A DNA stretch of 64,000 nucleotides. Source: Capitulum mitella. Lineage: Eukaryota > Arthropoda > Thecostraca > Pollicipedomorpha > Pollicipedidae. The stretch is from NCBI GenBank assembly GCA_030062745.1, contig CP099848.1:23686378-23750377 (forward strand), in the 5' to 3' direction. The position numbers were made by a program, and so were the translations under genes. Below, in pieces: positions 33,890-43,903 of this stretch. The first letter of the stretch is position 1; the number at the start of each line of letters is the position of its first letter. Under the pieces are notes generated by a model. The model was not told the DNA's origin and made no database searches. It saw nothing but the letters and a program-made list of their open reading frames with translations.

Positions 33890-36017
33890 CCCCGTCTGGG
33901 CCGCGGGCCGCCGGTCGCCGCCGGCCGCGCCGAAGCCCTGGCGGCGGACGGCGCCGCGGGCACGAGCCGGCCGGAGAGACGGGCCGGCGGCAGGCGCGAG
34001 AGCAGCCGCCGGTAGCCGCGACGTCGGCAGCTAGCTGCCATCCGTGGGCGCGGCGGTGGCCAGCTCGCCTGCCGGGCCGCCGCTGCCGCCTGGGGAGGGT
34101 ACGGACTGGACGTCTGGTGCGGGCTCGGTCGGTCGGAGCAGGTTCGACGCGGTCGTGTCCCCAGGCGGTCTCTGGTGCCCGGGCTGAGAACCTGTGTGCT
34201 GGCCCGCGTGGCGGGACTGAAGGCTGGGCTGCACCAGGACACGCCGAAATGCGTCTTATGCATATGTGTTTTGTGCGTATGTGCAGCGTCGGTTGAGAGT
34301 GTGTTTATTTGGTAGCGATGGATGTAGATTTACGTTTGATTTGTACCAGGATTTGGAAGTGTTTATGTGGGGAGCCAATGCTCTGGTGTGGTTCAGATAT
34401 AGTTTACACATAATGAAGACAGTTCGCAATCTTCCATATCAAGCACTAGACTATCATGCCATAGTGCATGTCATGTATGATTGCGTTCAGCACCGCGTCA
34501 CCACGTCTGAGGGCCTTACGTGGTCGAAAAGCAGTTTGATTTACTCAGCTTCCACGTTTCCCGCGCTCATATGAGCTCAGGACTAACGTCAGCACTGTTA
34601 GCAGTATGTGGCAAGTACGTGCACGATCGCGAAAGTGCATTTTGCGTGGAGAAGTGCCAGTCGACGCGCTCGTGGATTGCCGGAAACGTAACTTAATTGG
34701 ATCAGAATGCACCAGGTAGTCCGACCGTAGACAAGCAGTCGAGAGCACGCCTTCACTCAGCACGGTCTTCTGCGCCGTGTCCCGTGTCCAGTGTCGCGTC
34801 TGAAGAGACGAGATAGAGCTGAGAGCGCCCGACGATCGTTGGCCTCCCGTCTCCGTAGTATTTATTTGCGCCTGCCGTTGCGTGCATGTGTGCGTACGCG
34901 AATCGTGTCCGATGCTCAAGTGCCCCAGTCCCGGGAGCGCGGACGCTGCAGGGCGGCCCGCGCCGTCCGTGCGGCGGCGGCGCGCGGCGCCCTCGAGAGC
35001 GTGTCGCTCTGGTCCGCGCTGGTCTGCGCCGCCTGACTGTCCCCTCTGGTGGCCGTTCGGTGAAGCTGGCGGGCGGGCGTGTCGCAGGCGGTGGTCCCAG
35101 GCGGCGTTCCTCTACATCGTGTGGTTATGCGCTTAAAGCTAAATACAGTTCAGAACGGTATCGTTTTTTGCGTTGCATGCCGTTGTACCGACGAGCGGGA
35201 GTTGACTGTGACGTTTTGAGTTCGTGGGAAGCATACTGAATGCGGTACGGCGGTTTCGTTCGACCGAAGCGTTTTCTCAAACCTCCGCTCTTTTTAGAGC
35301 AGAAAAAGCAAGTTCGTTTCGGAGGCGCAAATCGTAGCGAATGCTTTGATGTTGATGGGCCAATGGGTCCGTGACCTCGTGTGACTACAACCGTGACATC
35401 GCAACTGTGCCTCGCGTGCATGGGGAAAGGGCCGGACCTGTGGACAAGTTTTCTAGTGCTTCTCCCATGTAGGCTAGATGTCGCCAAAGCTCAAGCAGGT
35501 AAGCCTGAAACATGCTATACTCCGTTAGTTACAGCTGGTAAGGTGCCCCTCATATTCTCGGAGGCCAGTGCTTCCATAGTTCCAAAGACCCTCAACTTTA
35601 AAGCAATCTTGTAAACTGGCCGCCGTACGTGGCGTCAAGTTCCTGAAGTCGGGGAGGGTACAGCGTTTTATGCTTTCTTGTTTGGCAGGACTGTGAGAAT
35701 GTTGCAAACCGTCTTGGGTTAGAGAGCGCAGCTGTGCTTCATACCCTTCACGAGTGGTCAGGGATGTAACGTCGTTAGAGATGGGGCCCAAATGAAGTGA
35801 TTTCTCTCTATGTAGTGCCATACGTCGGATGTTTAATTTGTAAAATCTAGGAGGCAGGTGTCTCGCAACCGTCTTACGTGCTTCTGATGTCCATGCTGGT
35901 GACATGGCGAATGCATTTACAAACGACTATTCATGGTCATTTGACCCGAGAGACAGCTTGGCCTATATACGTTAGTTAAATGCTGACGAGGTCAGACTTG
36001 TTTCTTGGTCTTGAAAC
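33890..36017. other. CoREST 3' region and spacer
   Basis: GC-rich to about 34.2 kb, probably CoREST 3' UTR at first, with another GC-rich patch at 34.9-35.1 kb. Long frames on both strands here reflect composition. No AATAAA close to the CoREST stop was found. A minus-strand frame at 35525-35905 is unrecognised. Confidence 0.4.
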
Positions 36018-36181
36018 CAGAGGCGCAGCCAAGGGGGCCCGGGGGCCCGATCCCTCCTCCCCTTAGGTCCGCATTTTCCGTGGAAACCATTGCAGTCGTC
36101 TTCCCAGCAGGCAGTTGTCGTATGATTTCGGTTCACTATGAGCTCCTAGCCCCTCTTCAGAAAATCCGGGCTGCGCCCCTG
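36018..36181. mobile_element. hAT-type MITE, copy 3
   Basis: A 164-bp copy with ends CAGAGGCGCAGCCAAG and CGGGCTGCGCCCCTG. Flanks cttgaaac and gttgaaat are a 6 of 8 match, a decayed target duplication. Confidence 0.8.
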
Positions 36182-38018
36182 GTTGAAATGGATTGCTACG
36201 CTTCTTTTGAGACTGCATGAGATCAAACACAGTCTGGAATATTTTGAAATTATCCAAGGCTACAATATATTTCTTAATTTCCAAACATCAGCCCACGACT
36301 TTTGAGGTGTCCTAGAACGAATTGCCTGTCAGGAAGTTAAAGACGAATACATGTCCATCACTATAAGTTCCGACATGAATGTTGCATTAGCAACGCAAAA
36401 GAGTCAATTATGGTGTGTGTATATATGTGGAATTCACATGGCATATATGCATGTGAGCCGGAACCGGAAGGGAAGCACACCTAAAGTACGCTGTGTTGAA
36501 CTGTACCATATGAAGAACTGGTCCTGAGTTTGAGGGTACCTGTGGTACTGTCCCATGTAGACGTACTTGCGACTGCACGCTTTAGTCGTGCACTTAGGGA
36601 TCTGCAGTCGATGTGCGACGGGAAACCCGTGGGCAATTGTATATTCGTTTGTTTGTTTGTGACTTTAGACACACAGCCTCTTGGGCAAGGTGTCCGGTGT
36701 TGGGGCGAGCCTTGTGTTGCATTAGGCATCAGTCAGTCGTTGCAGTTGTATGAACACAAGGATGTAGCGGTGCTGGGTGTGTGTGAATGTGGCACCGTTA
36801 TGTAATTTGGAATCACCCAAGGCTATGCCCATGGGTGTAGCATCCCACATTTCAGTTAGGATAGCAGGCATTCCAACTCGGAATAATCTCAACATCTATT
36901 CAGTCTTGTGCAGAAATATAGCCTAAAATAGTTAGCCATGTCAAGTTGGAAAATGCATCTGTGCCAATAACTATGTTGTAGAATAGGATCATGTGATAAT
37001 GGGTGGAAAGTTTTGAGCCATTCCTGAGCACATCAATGATGCTCAGGAGTTTCCATTGCTTTGCAGGTTCTCCGCATTCACTTGTTGTGAAGAGAATAAG
37101 GCTGGTAATTGTAAGGATGTGAGCTTATTTTGGTACTGGTAACTCTTGAGTGGTGGTGTACATTGTATGGTTTGGGCACCATAAATCTGAGCCCAGATGG
37201 CTGTGTGCTTGAAGTCCAAAGGAAACCCTAAACCTAGTTTCCAGGTATAAAAAATGGATGTAAGGAATGTGTTGGTTTAAAGGGTATGAAGCAATTCTGG
37301 ATGATATCACTGTTGAAGTCTTTATCATGCTCTCCATTATGTTAAAAAGGGAAAACTAAAAATTTACTACTCATCTTTTTCTGTATGCTCCTAAGACTAA
37401 GCAATATAAGTTTATAGATACTGCTAGCAAATTGCCACTGGAATAAACTAATCATGATTTTGGCAGTACTGAGGAAAACCTTATGGCTGGTTAAAGTTTT
37501 GTTTAAATATGCAACTATTGCCTTGTAGGTCCATTTGCTCATTCCATCAGTTAAACAGATGATATTAGTATGGAAATGAATATACCTCAGAAATATGTGA
37601 TTTTTGCAGTCATGTGTTGTTGCCATTATACATTGCATCCTTGCCTGGCCAACCTGTTTTCTCATGGTTTAAGCAAAATGAGTATCCATTGAACATTAAA
37701 GGCTTCAGGCTTTTGGAAATGGTCCTGTTTGTGGTACATCACAGAGTCCATGGAAAGTGTGAAGTTATCAAATGTTTGGTATAGACCAGGTCTTTCTTTG
37801 CAATGCTAGGCTTATTTCAAGGATAAATTCTAGGAATAATGGAAAAATGATGGTTGAATAAGTCAAGGTCTCAAAGCTTCATAGTTATGCCAACCATACC
37901 TTTAGCTTAAACATATTCATATTTTAATGTGGCCATAACATTTTGTGGATCAGCTTTCTTGGCAGACCTTTTAGTCAGTCCAAAACATTGTGTATTCATG
38001 ATTTCTGACTGCACACAG
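36182..38018. other. spacer upstream of PGAM5
   Basis: AT-rich; no supported exon. The sequence directly before the PGAM5 ATG (ctgactgcacacag) could be an acceptor for a 5' UTR intron. Confidence 0.4.
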
Positions 38019-38936
38019 ATGGCATCCTCTGGAACTCGGCTGCAGCGGCTGCTGCTGATGGGGCTGGGTGCACTGGGTGGCAGCTCTGCCGTGTTGTTGC
38101 TGCAGCCCCAACAGCAACAGGAAAAGCAGTCTAGGCTGCAGCTGGAGCCTTCCAAGCCGCCTCCGCCAGTGTCGTACAGCGCCCCCGAGCTGTTCAGCGG
38201 TGGCATCGCGCTGCCCACTACCAAGTGGGACTTCAACTGGGACCAGCGGGCGCCGAGCTCGCTTGTCGAGCCGCCCAAGGGCCGCTCCGAGGCCGAACTC
38301 AAGGAGGACGCCCAGTACCAGGAGGCGCTGGCCAAGGCCAAGTCGCGCGCGCGCCGCCACCTGATCCTGATCCGGCATGGCCAGTACCACCTGGACGGCG
38401 CCAGCGACGAGGAGCGTACGCTGACCGAGCTCGGCCGGCGCCAGGCCGAACTGACGGGCGCGCAGCTGCGCCGGCTCGGCCTGCCCTACACGGCGCTGGT
38501 GCGCTCGAGCATGACGCGCGCGCTCGAGACGGCCGACATCATCCGGCGCGAGCTGGACGCCGCGCTGCCGGTGGCCACGTCCGACCTGCTGCGCGAGGGG
38601 GCGCCGTTCACGCCCGAGCCGCGGCTGCGCCACTGGCAGCCGGGGCCTCGCCGCTTCTTCGAGGACGGGCCGCGCATCGAGGCCGCGTTCCGGCGCTTCG
38701 TGCACCGCGCGCCGCCTGAGCAGGACGCCGACAGCTACGAGATCGTCGTCTGCCACGCCAACGTGATCCGCTACTTCGTGTGCCGCGCGCTGCAGCTGCC
38801 GCCCGAGGCGTGGCTGCGCTTCAGCCTGCGCCACGCCAGCCTCACGTGGATCACCGTACTGCCGAACGGCCGCGTCAAGCTCGACTTCATGGGCGACGCC
38901 GGCTTCATGCCGCCCGAGGCCATGACGACCACGTGA
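38019..38936 (+). CDS. PGAM5: PGAM5-type mitochondrial Ser/Thr/His phosphatase
   Basis: A histidine-phosphatase-fold enzyme that dephosphorylates proteins and is anchored to mitochondrial membranes. It is 305 residues in a single exon (human 289). The N-terminal anchor is at about 9-28 (LQRLLLMGLGALGGSSAVLLL), followed by a Gln/Pro-rich segment. The WDxNWD oligomerisation motif (WDFNWD) is at 70-75. The catalytic RHG (LIRHGQYH) has His120, with SSMTRALET at 163-171, the acid/base region LLREGAPF at 190-197, the second histidine in CHANVIRY at 246, and PNGRV near 282-286. The ATG at 38019 is chosen because it matches the family start; an in-frame ATG at 37929 would add 30 residues not seen in the family and is probably upstream of an acceptor. 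A poly(A) signal is at 39112. Confidence 0.93.
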   Translation: MASSGTRLQRLLLMGLGALGGSSAVLLLQPQQQQEKQSRLQLEPSKPPPPVSYSAPELFSGGIALPTTKWDFNWDQRAPSSLVEPPKGRSEAELKEDAQYQEALAKAKSRARRHLILIRHGQYHLDGASDEERTLTELGRRQAELTGAQLRRLGLPYTALVRSSMTRALETADIIRRELDAALPVATSDLLREGAPFTPEPRLRHWQPGPRRFFEDGPRIEAAFRRFVHRAPPEQDADSYEIVVCHANVIRYFVCRALQLPPEAWLRFSLRHASLTWITVLPNGRVKLDFMGDAGFMPPEAMTTT

Positions 38937-39111
38937 CCGGCGCCGCGCCGCCGCGTGCGCGTGTGGCGCACCTGTCGGTGTCCTGTGCGTGTTAACGGGT
39001 GTGGGCTACGAGCGTAGGGGTCCGATGGATGTCGTCTCAAGGTGGATATCCTGAGGATTCGGACATTGCACTCCGTATTACTTGGCTTATATGTAAGCGT
39101 CGTCAGAAACA

Positions 39112-39117
39112 AATAAA
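39112..39117 (+). promoter_or_regulatory. poly(A) signal of PGAM5
   Basis: AATAAA 176 nt after the PGAM5 stop codon. Confidence 0.7.
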
Positions 39118-39434
39118 ACTAATCGCACAATGTTTGGTGTAGCTGTGCATTTTTTTGAGCCAGCCAGGTAAATTTAAAATGTTTCAAAGGAGTCGCAAAA
39201 CTGCGACCTTCACATGATCAGGTGTCATCGTATTTATCCTTTGCGCCTGAGATATCTGAAATTAAAAATACATAAGCGACGTATGCAGGTGAATGCCAAG
39301 GCACTAGACCAAGATGAATGCGGCATGCAACAACGCCTGGTTGACGTGCAAATTATTTTCAGTTATGGTTCGCGCTACCCATTCCGCCCTGCTCATTGCC
39401 GTGTATTTTCATTGCAGAGGCAGTTTGCCACAAC

Positions 39435-39519
39435 ATGGCAGCTAAAGTGGTGTATGCCAACAAGTCTCCTGATGTCCAGTTACCCCGGCATGCTGCCTAT
39501 ATCACAGAATCTTGGCGAA
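39435..39519 (+). CDS. orphan start exon, unknown protein (partial)
   Basis: The exon spans 39418-39519. It is preceded by a good acceptor (gtattttcattgcag) and followed by the donor GTAAGC. It encodes MAAKVVYANKSP, then DVQLPRHAAYITESWR, with a strong start context (acaacATGG) and phase 1 out. I do not recognise the protein and could not find its next exon, which may lie in the 39.5-43 kb repeat zone or further on. It could also be a chance combination of signals. Confidence 0.35.
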
Positions 39520-40047
39520 GTAAGCGAGCGACTGCCGTCGCTGAGCGTGCTCCCCGGCGGCCGCTCAGGGGATGACGGCTTGCGTCACACGGTTGTCCGA
39601 AAGAAAGATGTCGCTGATGGGATAGCATCTACCCGTACGCGTTTATTGCGTAGCAAGATGACGCATTGTTAGGTTTAAAGGACGGGGGAGGGAGGGTTAA
39701 TGAATGAAAAATGAGTGCAGGCATACCAAGCACAAATTAAAGCTAAGCACCGAAGGTGAACGTGCCCCCTCCCCCCGAGGAGGCATCCGACTCCGAATTG
39801 CGAGGCCTGGGTCCAAAACTTGCCGACAATGCTGTATCAGGGGTGTCGATTTGTATTCTTTCGTGGAGGCCGTGGCCCACCCAATGTTGATTTGGTCCCC
39901 TTTACTGTTGGTTTGGGCCCCTTCAATATTTTCTGCCAATTTTAAAGGAAATTGGGCGAGAATAACGAAAGAAACGGCCGCAACAGAAAAAAGATAGGCA
40001 CGAAGTATAGAATAAGGCATGAAGTGATGTATCTATCTATCATTTTA

Positions 40048-40078
<31 letters not shown>

Positions 40079-40739
40079 GATATATATACCTACATACATG
40101 GAATATATGCAGTTTTTTATTTGAAAAATGGTAACAAAAAACTTAAAAATTTCCACTCATCAAAATAAAGTGGGCTAAATCCATTGAGAAACCTACATTT
40201 GGGGAAAGGTTAGGTTGCCGTGCCCACGGTTCGGCCCACCCAATCATTGACAGAAACTGACGCCTCTGTGCTGTATTTGCCGACTCCGTGAGATTCGCGG
40301 TAAAACGCTGGTCACCTGATACTGTACCTGTCGCAGCTCATCATTGCTCTTTTGTGGCAGTGTGACATGCAATAGTTCCACTAACGTTCGGCGGGACAAC
40401 CTCCGGATCCACCTGCGCGACGCCAGGGAAGGGTTTCATCAGAAACTCCGAGATCAAGCATCGCCTGACGGTTTAGAGAGACTAGACGAAGTTTTTTTTG
40501 TTTTAAATGGAGTCACTTAAGGTTGCCAGGGATCATGTGTTTATTTACATGTACACATGTGTGGCCAGAAAACTGACAATCAAGTCTAAGGTGCGGATAC
40601 AGGGCGGGGGCGGCGGGGTACTGGGGGCGGAGGCGAGGGCATTCTTGGTTTACCAAATTGGCCTCGCTGACTTCTACTCAGCTAAAGCTGTTTTTTCCAA
40701 GGAAGATGCGCCTGCCCCACCGAAAGCGGCCCGCCGAAC
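39520..40739. other. repeat-bearing spacer
   Basis: Contains the 45-bp sequence shared with 28273 (at 39838), a TA microsatellite at about 40053-40088, and GC-rich degenerate repeats from 40590. No gene seen. Confidence 0.45.
40053..40088. repeat. TA microsatellite
   Basis: (TA)n interrupted by GA, about 36 bp. Confidence 0.9.
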
Positions 40740-40909
40740 CAGGGGCGCAGCCAGGGTTTTCTTAAAGGGGAGGAGGGGCGAGCTCCGGGTGAACTGAAAT
40801 CATACGAAAACCGCCTGCCGGGAAGACGATGCGCAATGGTTTTTGCAAAAAATGCGGGCCCTAGGGGGCGGCCCGTGCCCCCGCCCTCCCCCTCTTGGCT
40901 TCGCCTCTG
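40740..40909. mobile_element. hAT-type MITE, copy 4
   Basis: A 170-bp copy with left end CAGGGGCGCAGCCAGG and right end CTTGGCTTCGCCTCTG. Target repeat cgccgaac/cgcctaac is a 7 of 8 match. It sits inside a GC-rich degenerate repeat (accgaaggtgcc units, 40.6-41.1 kb). Confidence 0.88.
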
Positions 40910-41199
40910 CGCCTAACCGAAGGCGTTCCTGCCACTTTCTACCGAAGGTGCCTCGTCGCAGAAGGTGCTTCTGGCATCAAAGATACCCTTTCCAACTGAA
41001 GGTGCCCCTTACCGACAAATGTGTCCCCAGCTAATCCACCGAAGGCGTTTCCCTGTACAGAAAGCGCTTAGAGTGTCAAAGGCACCCAATCCCAACTGGC
41101 GGCAAGCCTGTCGGAGGTCGCTCATGCTTCCTCCTGCCCCCAGAATGTCCCCCACGATCGACATTACTGAATTTGCCCCTGTCAAGCCTTACATGTGGC

Positions 41200-41380
41200 C
41201 AGGGGCGCAGTCATGATTTTCTTAAGGAGGGGGCCCGGTGTTATGATCTTAAGTTCAGTGTGACCTGAAATTATACAAAAACCGCCGCTGGGAACACGAT
41301 ATGCAATGGTTTTCGCAAACAATTCTGACCTAAGGGGCACCCGGGTCCCCCGCCCCTCCCTCCCTTTGGCTACGTCGGTG
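41200..41380. mobile_element. hAT-type MITE, copy 5
   Basis: A 181-bp copy with the perfect 8-bp target repeat catgtggc at 41192-41199 and 41381-41388. The left end is CAGGGGCGCAGTCATG; the right end is diverged. Confidence 0.9.
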
Positions 41381-42315
41381 CATGTGGCTCCAAAAGAGTT
41401 CAAAGCAAATGTATCTCCTGTTTTGTCTATGCAGTGTAGCAAAAGGGCGTTCGAGGTCATAGCAGGTCATATCAGACAAAATGGGAATGAAGTAATGCCG
41501 CATTTGTACGGGCAGAAGTCTCATTTCTCTGAACGTGTATGAATTTACATCGTCTGAAACCCTATGAAAATACCGCGTCCATCTGATTAAAATCAAAGGT
41601 CAATCTAGGTCATATGTTTGTCGCCTAAAAGTAGTGCGTTGCTGATGTCTGTCTTATCATCTGCCGCATTACCATAGAGCAGACAATACACGGTTTACAA
41701 CCGTGTAACATGGCTTCTTGTAACACTCCTCAAGGCCCATGAAACTCAAATCCGAAACATTTTTCACTTGTCATTTGGGCACTGAGCGGCGGGCGCAGGC
41801 GCAACGTAAAAGATTGGAAGGTTTGATGGGAACGTATTCGTGATGGAAAGGATTGTATTTATCAGCAAAAATAACACGACGAGGGCTGTTCATAATGTGT
41901 AAAAAGGAGAGAAGCTCTTATGACTGCTGCGCAAGTAACATGTGCTCGCTTAGAAAACAGCCAGCATGCTTAGAGAGGTCAAACCAGGTCAGCCTAAATG
42001 AAATCATATTGGGCCACCCCAGGAAAGTAAGGTTTGGCCCAGGACCATTGGATTATGCCAAAGGCCCCATATTGACAATGACGACTGGTGGCCAATAGGG
42101 TGCGCAAGGAGTCGTGCTGCCTATGACTAAAACACATGTTGCCTCGATGTGGTGCCAACGGCGCGTGCACGTAAAATATCGTGCAGGGCTCTCGTGCGAG
42201 CCTCAGGAGCGCCCCGAGCCCTGAAAAGGCACCCTAGACCTGTAGATGAACCCCTTAGACCTGAAAGGATGTCCCGAGGTTTAAGACGATGTCCCGCTTG
42301 AAAGGGCATCCCGAG
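41381..42315. other. spacer, no gene recognised
   Basis: AGGTCA-like motifs near 41455-41620 and a short G/C-rich repeat at 42.15-42.3 kb. No exon supported. Confidence 0.4.
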
Positions 42316-43029
42316 CAGTGACGCAACCAGGGGGGCCCTAGAGGTCCCAGGGCCCCCGAAATGCTTGAAGGGGCCCACCGAGGTTAGAAAATTATCGTTA
42401 TAAGAACCGAGTCATCGCCTTATTGTTTTAAGAACGATAAACAAGAAAACGAAATATTAAATGTATAGATCCAAGCCTCTAGAGGGACCCCTATCGGCCC
42501 GTAGGGTCCCTTCCGGCCTGGGGGAACCCTCTGCCAGCCCGTGTGAGCCTTCTGACAGCCTACATGGCCCCCTACCGGCCTTTTGGGCCCCCTAAACATA
42601 TTTTGGGGAATCGTTCATAACATGTTAGGTTGTTGATGTTCCGCCTCCATCTGCACTGTGGGTGCCAAATCCAACTTTGTGGTTGTCGGGGTGCACTAAA
42701 AAAGACAACAAATCACGCCCCAGGCAGTGGCAGCCCCAGTACAAACGCATTTTTGGGGCGAGCATCGACAGTCAGAGAAGAGTGAACTGGATGCAACTCA
42801 TAACGTTTAGGAACCGCAACCACCCATTGTCGTAAAATTTTCAATGGCTGTTTTTATTCAGGGGCCCGCTCATAGGATACGGCACACTGTTGGTCAAACA
42901 TCCCCCCTGAAATTTTGGACTTGCTGTGCCCCTGCTGCGAGCCCCCTGGGGCTGTCTAGGGGGCCTACATTAAGTGAGGGGCCCGCTGCTGTACGAGGAC
43001 CCCCGAAATTTTGGTTGGCTGCGCCCCTG
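42316..43029. mobile_element. 714-bp non-autonomous hAT element
   Basis: Ends CAGTGACGCAACC and GGTTGGCTGCGCCCCTG. The target repeat atcccgag (42308-42315) / atcccgat (43030-43037) is a 7 of 8 match. The interior includes a GC-rich degenerate repeat and a segment (42785-42865) that is the reverse complement of 22890-22990, tying it to the nested element there. Confidence 0.8.
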
Positions 43030-43782
43030 ATCCCGATGCAGAGAAGAGCGACCCAACATATTATGTCGCGTCCCTGAAAATACCAGCGTCCCTTTGAATT
43101 TGCCGGCCCTCCCCTTTATCAGTCCTCAAATACGCCACTGCCCACACTCGCCAGGGAAGAGAGCTGCAAAACAGCTGAGTGCCGGCCGAAACCGCCCGAA
43201 GCGGTTTCAACGCCGCAAACAACGACGCGAAAAGGCGCCAGCACGGCTTATCAGCATTCAACGAGCCAGGCCGGTCCGCTCCACGGGTCGCCGGCCCGGC
43301 GCGGATGGCCGTCTCCGGGCGCCCCGAGCTCCGGCAGCGCCCAAGGCTGCCGGCGGTCCGGTTAGGGGCAGGCCGGTTCTGCCCGAGCCGGGAGCCGGCA
43401 GTCCGGCCGGCCGCCTCCACACCTCAGAGGGCGCTGTACCGCGGCGCACCATCTGAGTTCCTTATGCAGTCCTATCGCAACTGCGGTTCGACCGTGCGCA
43501 TCGGCTGCGACACAAGTTGAACCGGCCAAGGAAAGAAACTGTTTAATAGCAAACGATACTAACGCTAAAGTTCCAAAAAAAGTTCAGGTAATGGACCCCC
43601 GTTTCTACGTCTATGTCTCCATTGACCCAATGATATGCTACATCACAGGTAGGATAAAACGCACGCAGTCACAACTAAGGGAATCAAGAGTGCAGCTCGA
43701 CGACGGCTGTGTTCTTGTCCCTGGTCGCTAAGAGTCTGCCTGCAGCACGGGTTGACCCGGATCAGGCGACTGCGGGACGTCG
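43030..43782. other. spacer upstream of gene A promoter
   Basis: GC-rich at 43.1-43.5 kb, with long frames on both strands that look compositional. No gene supported. Confidence 0.4.
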
Positions 43783-43903
43783 CACGTGACGTCACCGGTT
43801 CGGTGCCCTCTGTCGCGCCGAACTCGGGACCTGTATAAAACGGGTCCGGCCGAGCGGGCAGGACATTCGTGATCTGTAGCGTGGCCCGCTGCTACTCCAG
43901 CAT
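43783..43903 (+). promoter_or_regulatory. TATA promoter and non-coding first exon, probably of gene A
   Basis: TATAAAA is at 43834-43840. An overlapping E-box and CRE (CACGTGACGTCA, 43783-43794) lies 40 bp upstream. About 25-30 bp downstream of the TATA box is the likely start, near 43864, and a perfect donor, GTAAGT, begins at 43904. The next fitting acceptor with a coding start on this strand is just before the gene A ATG (cctcattccag, about 48201), so this is most simply a 40-nt non-coding first exon and a 4.3-kb intron. Confidence 0.6.

Noticed and set aside
37971-38834. 287-codon minus-strand frame opposite PGAM5
   Set aside because: Shadow in GC-rich DNA; the plus strand has a clear PGAM5 with all catalytic motifs.
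43094-43456. 120-codon Arg/Pro-rich frame upstream of gene A
   Set aside because: Open on both strands through base composition; no splice sites, start context or similarity that I recognise.
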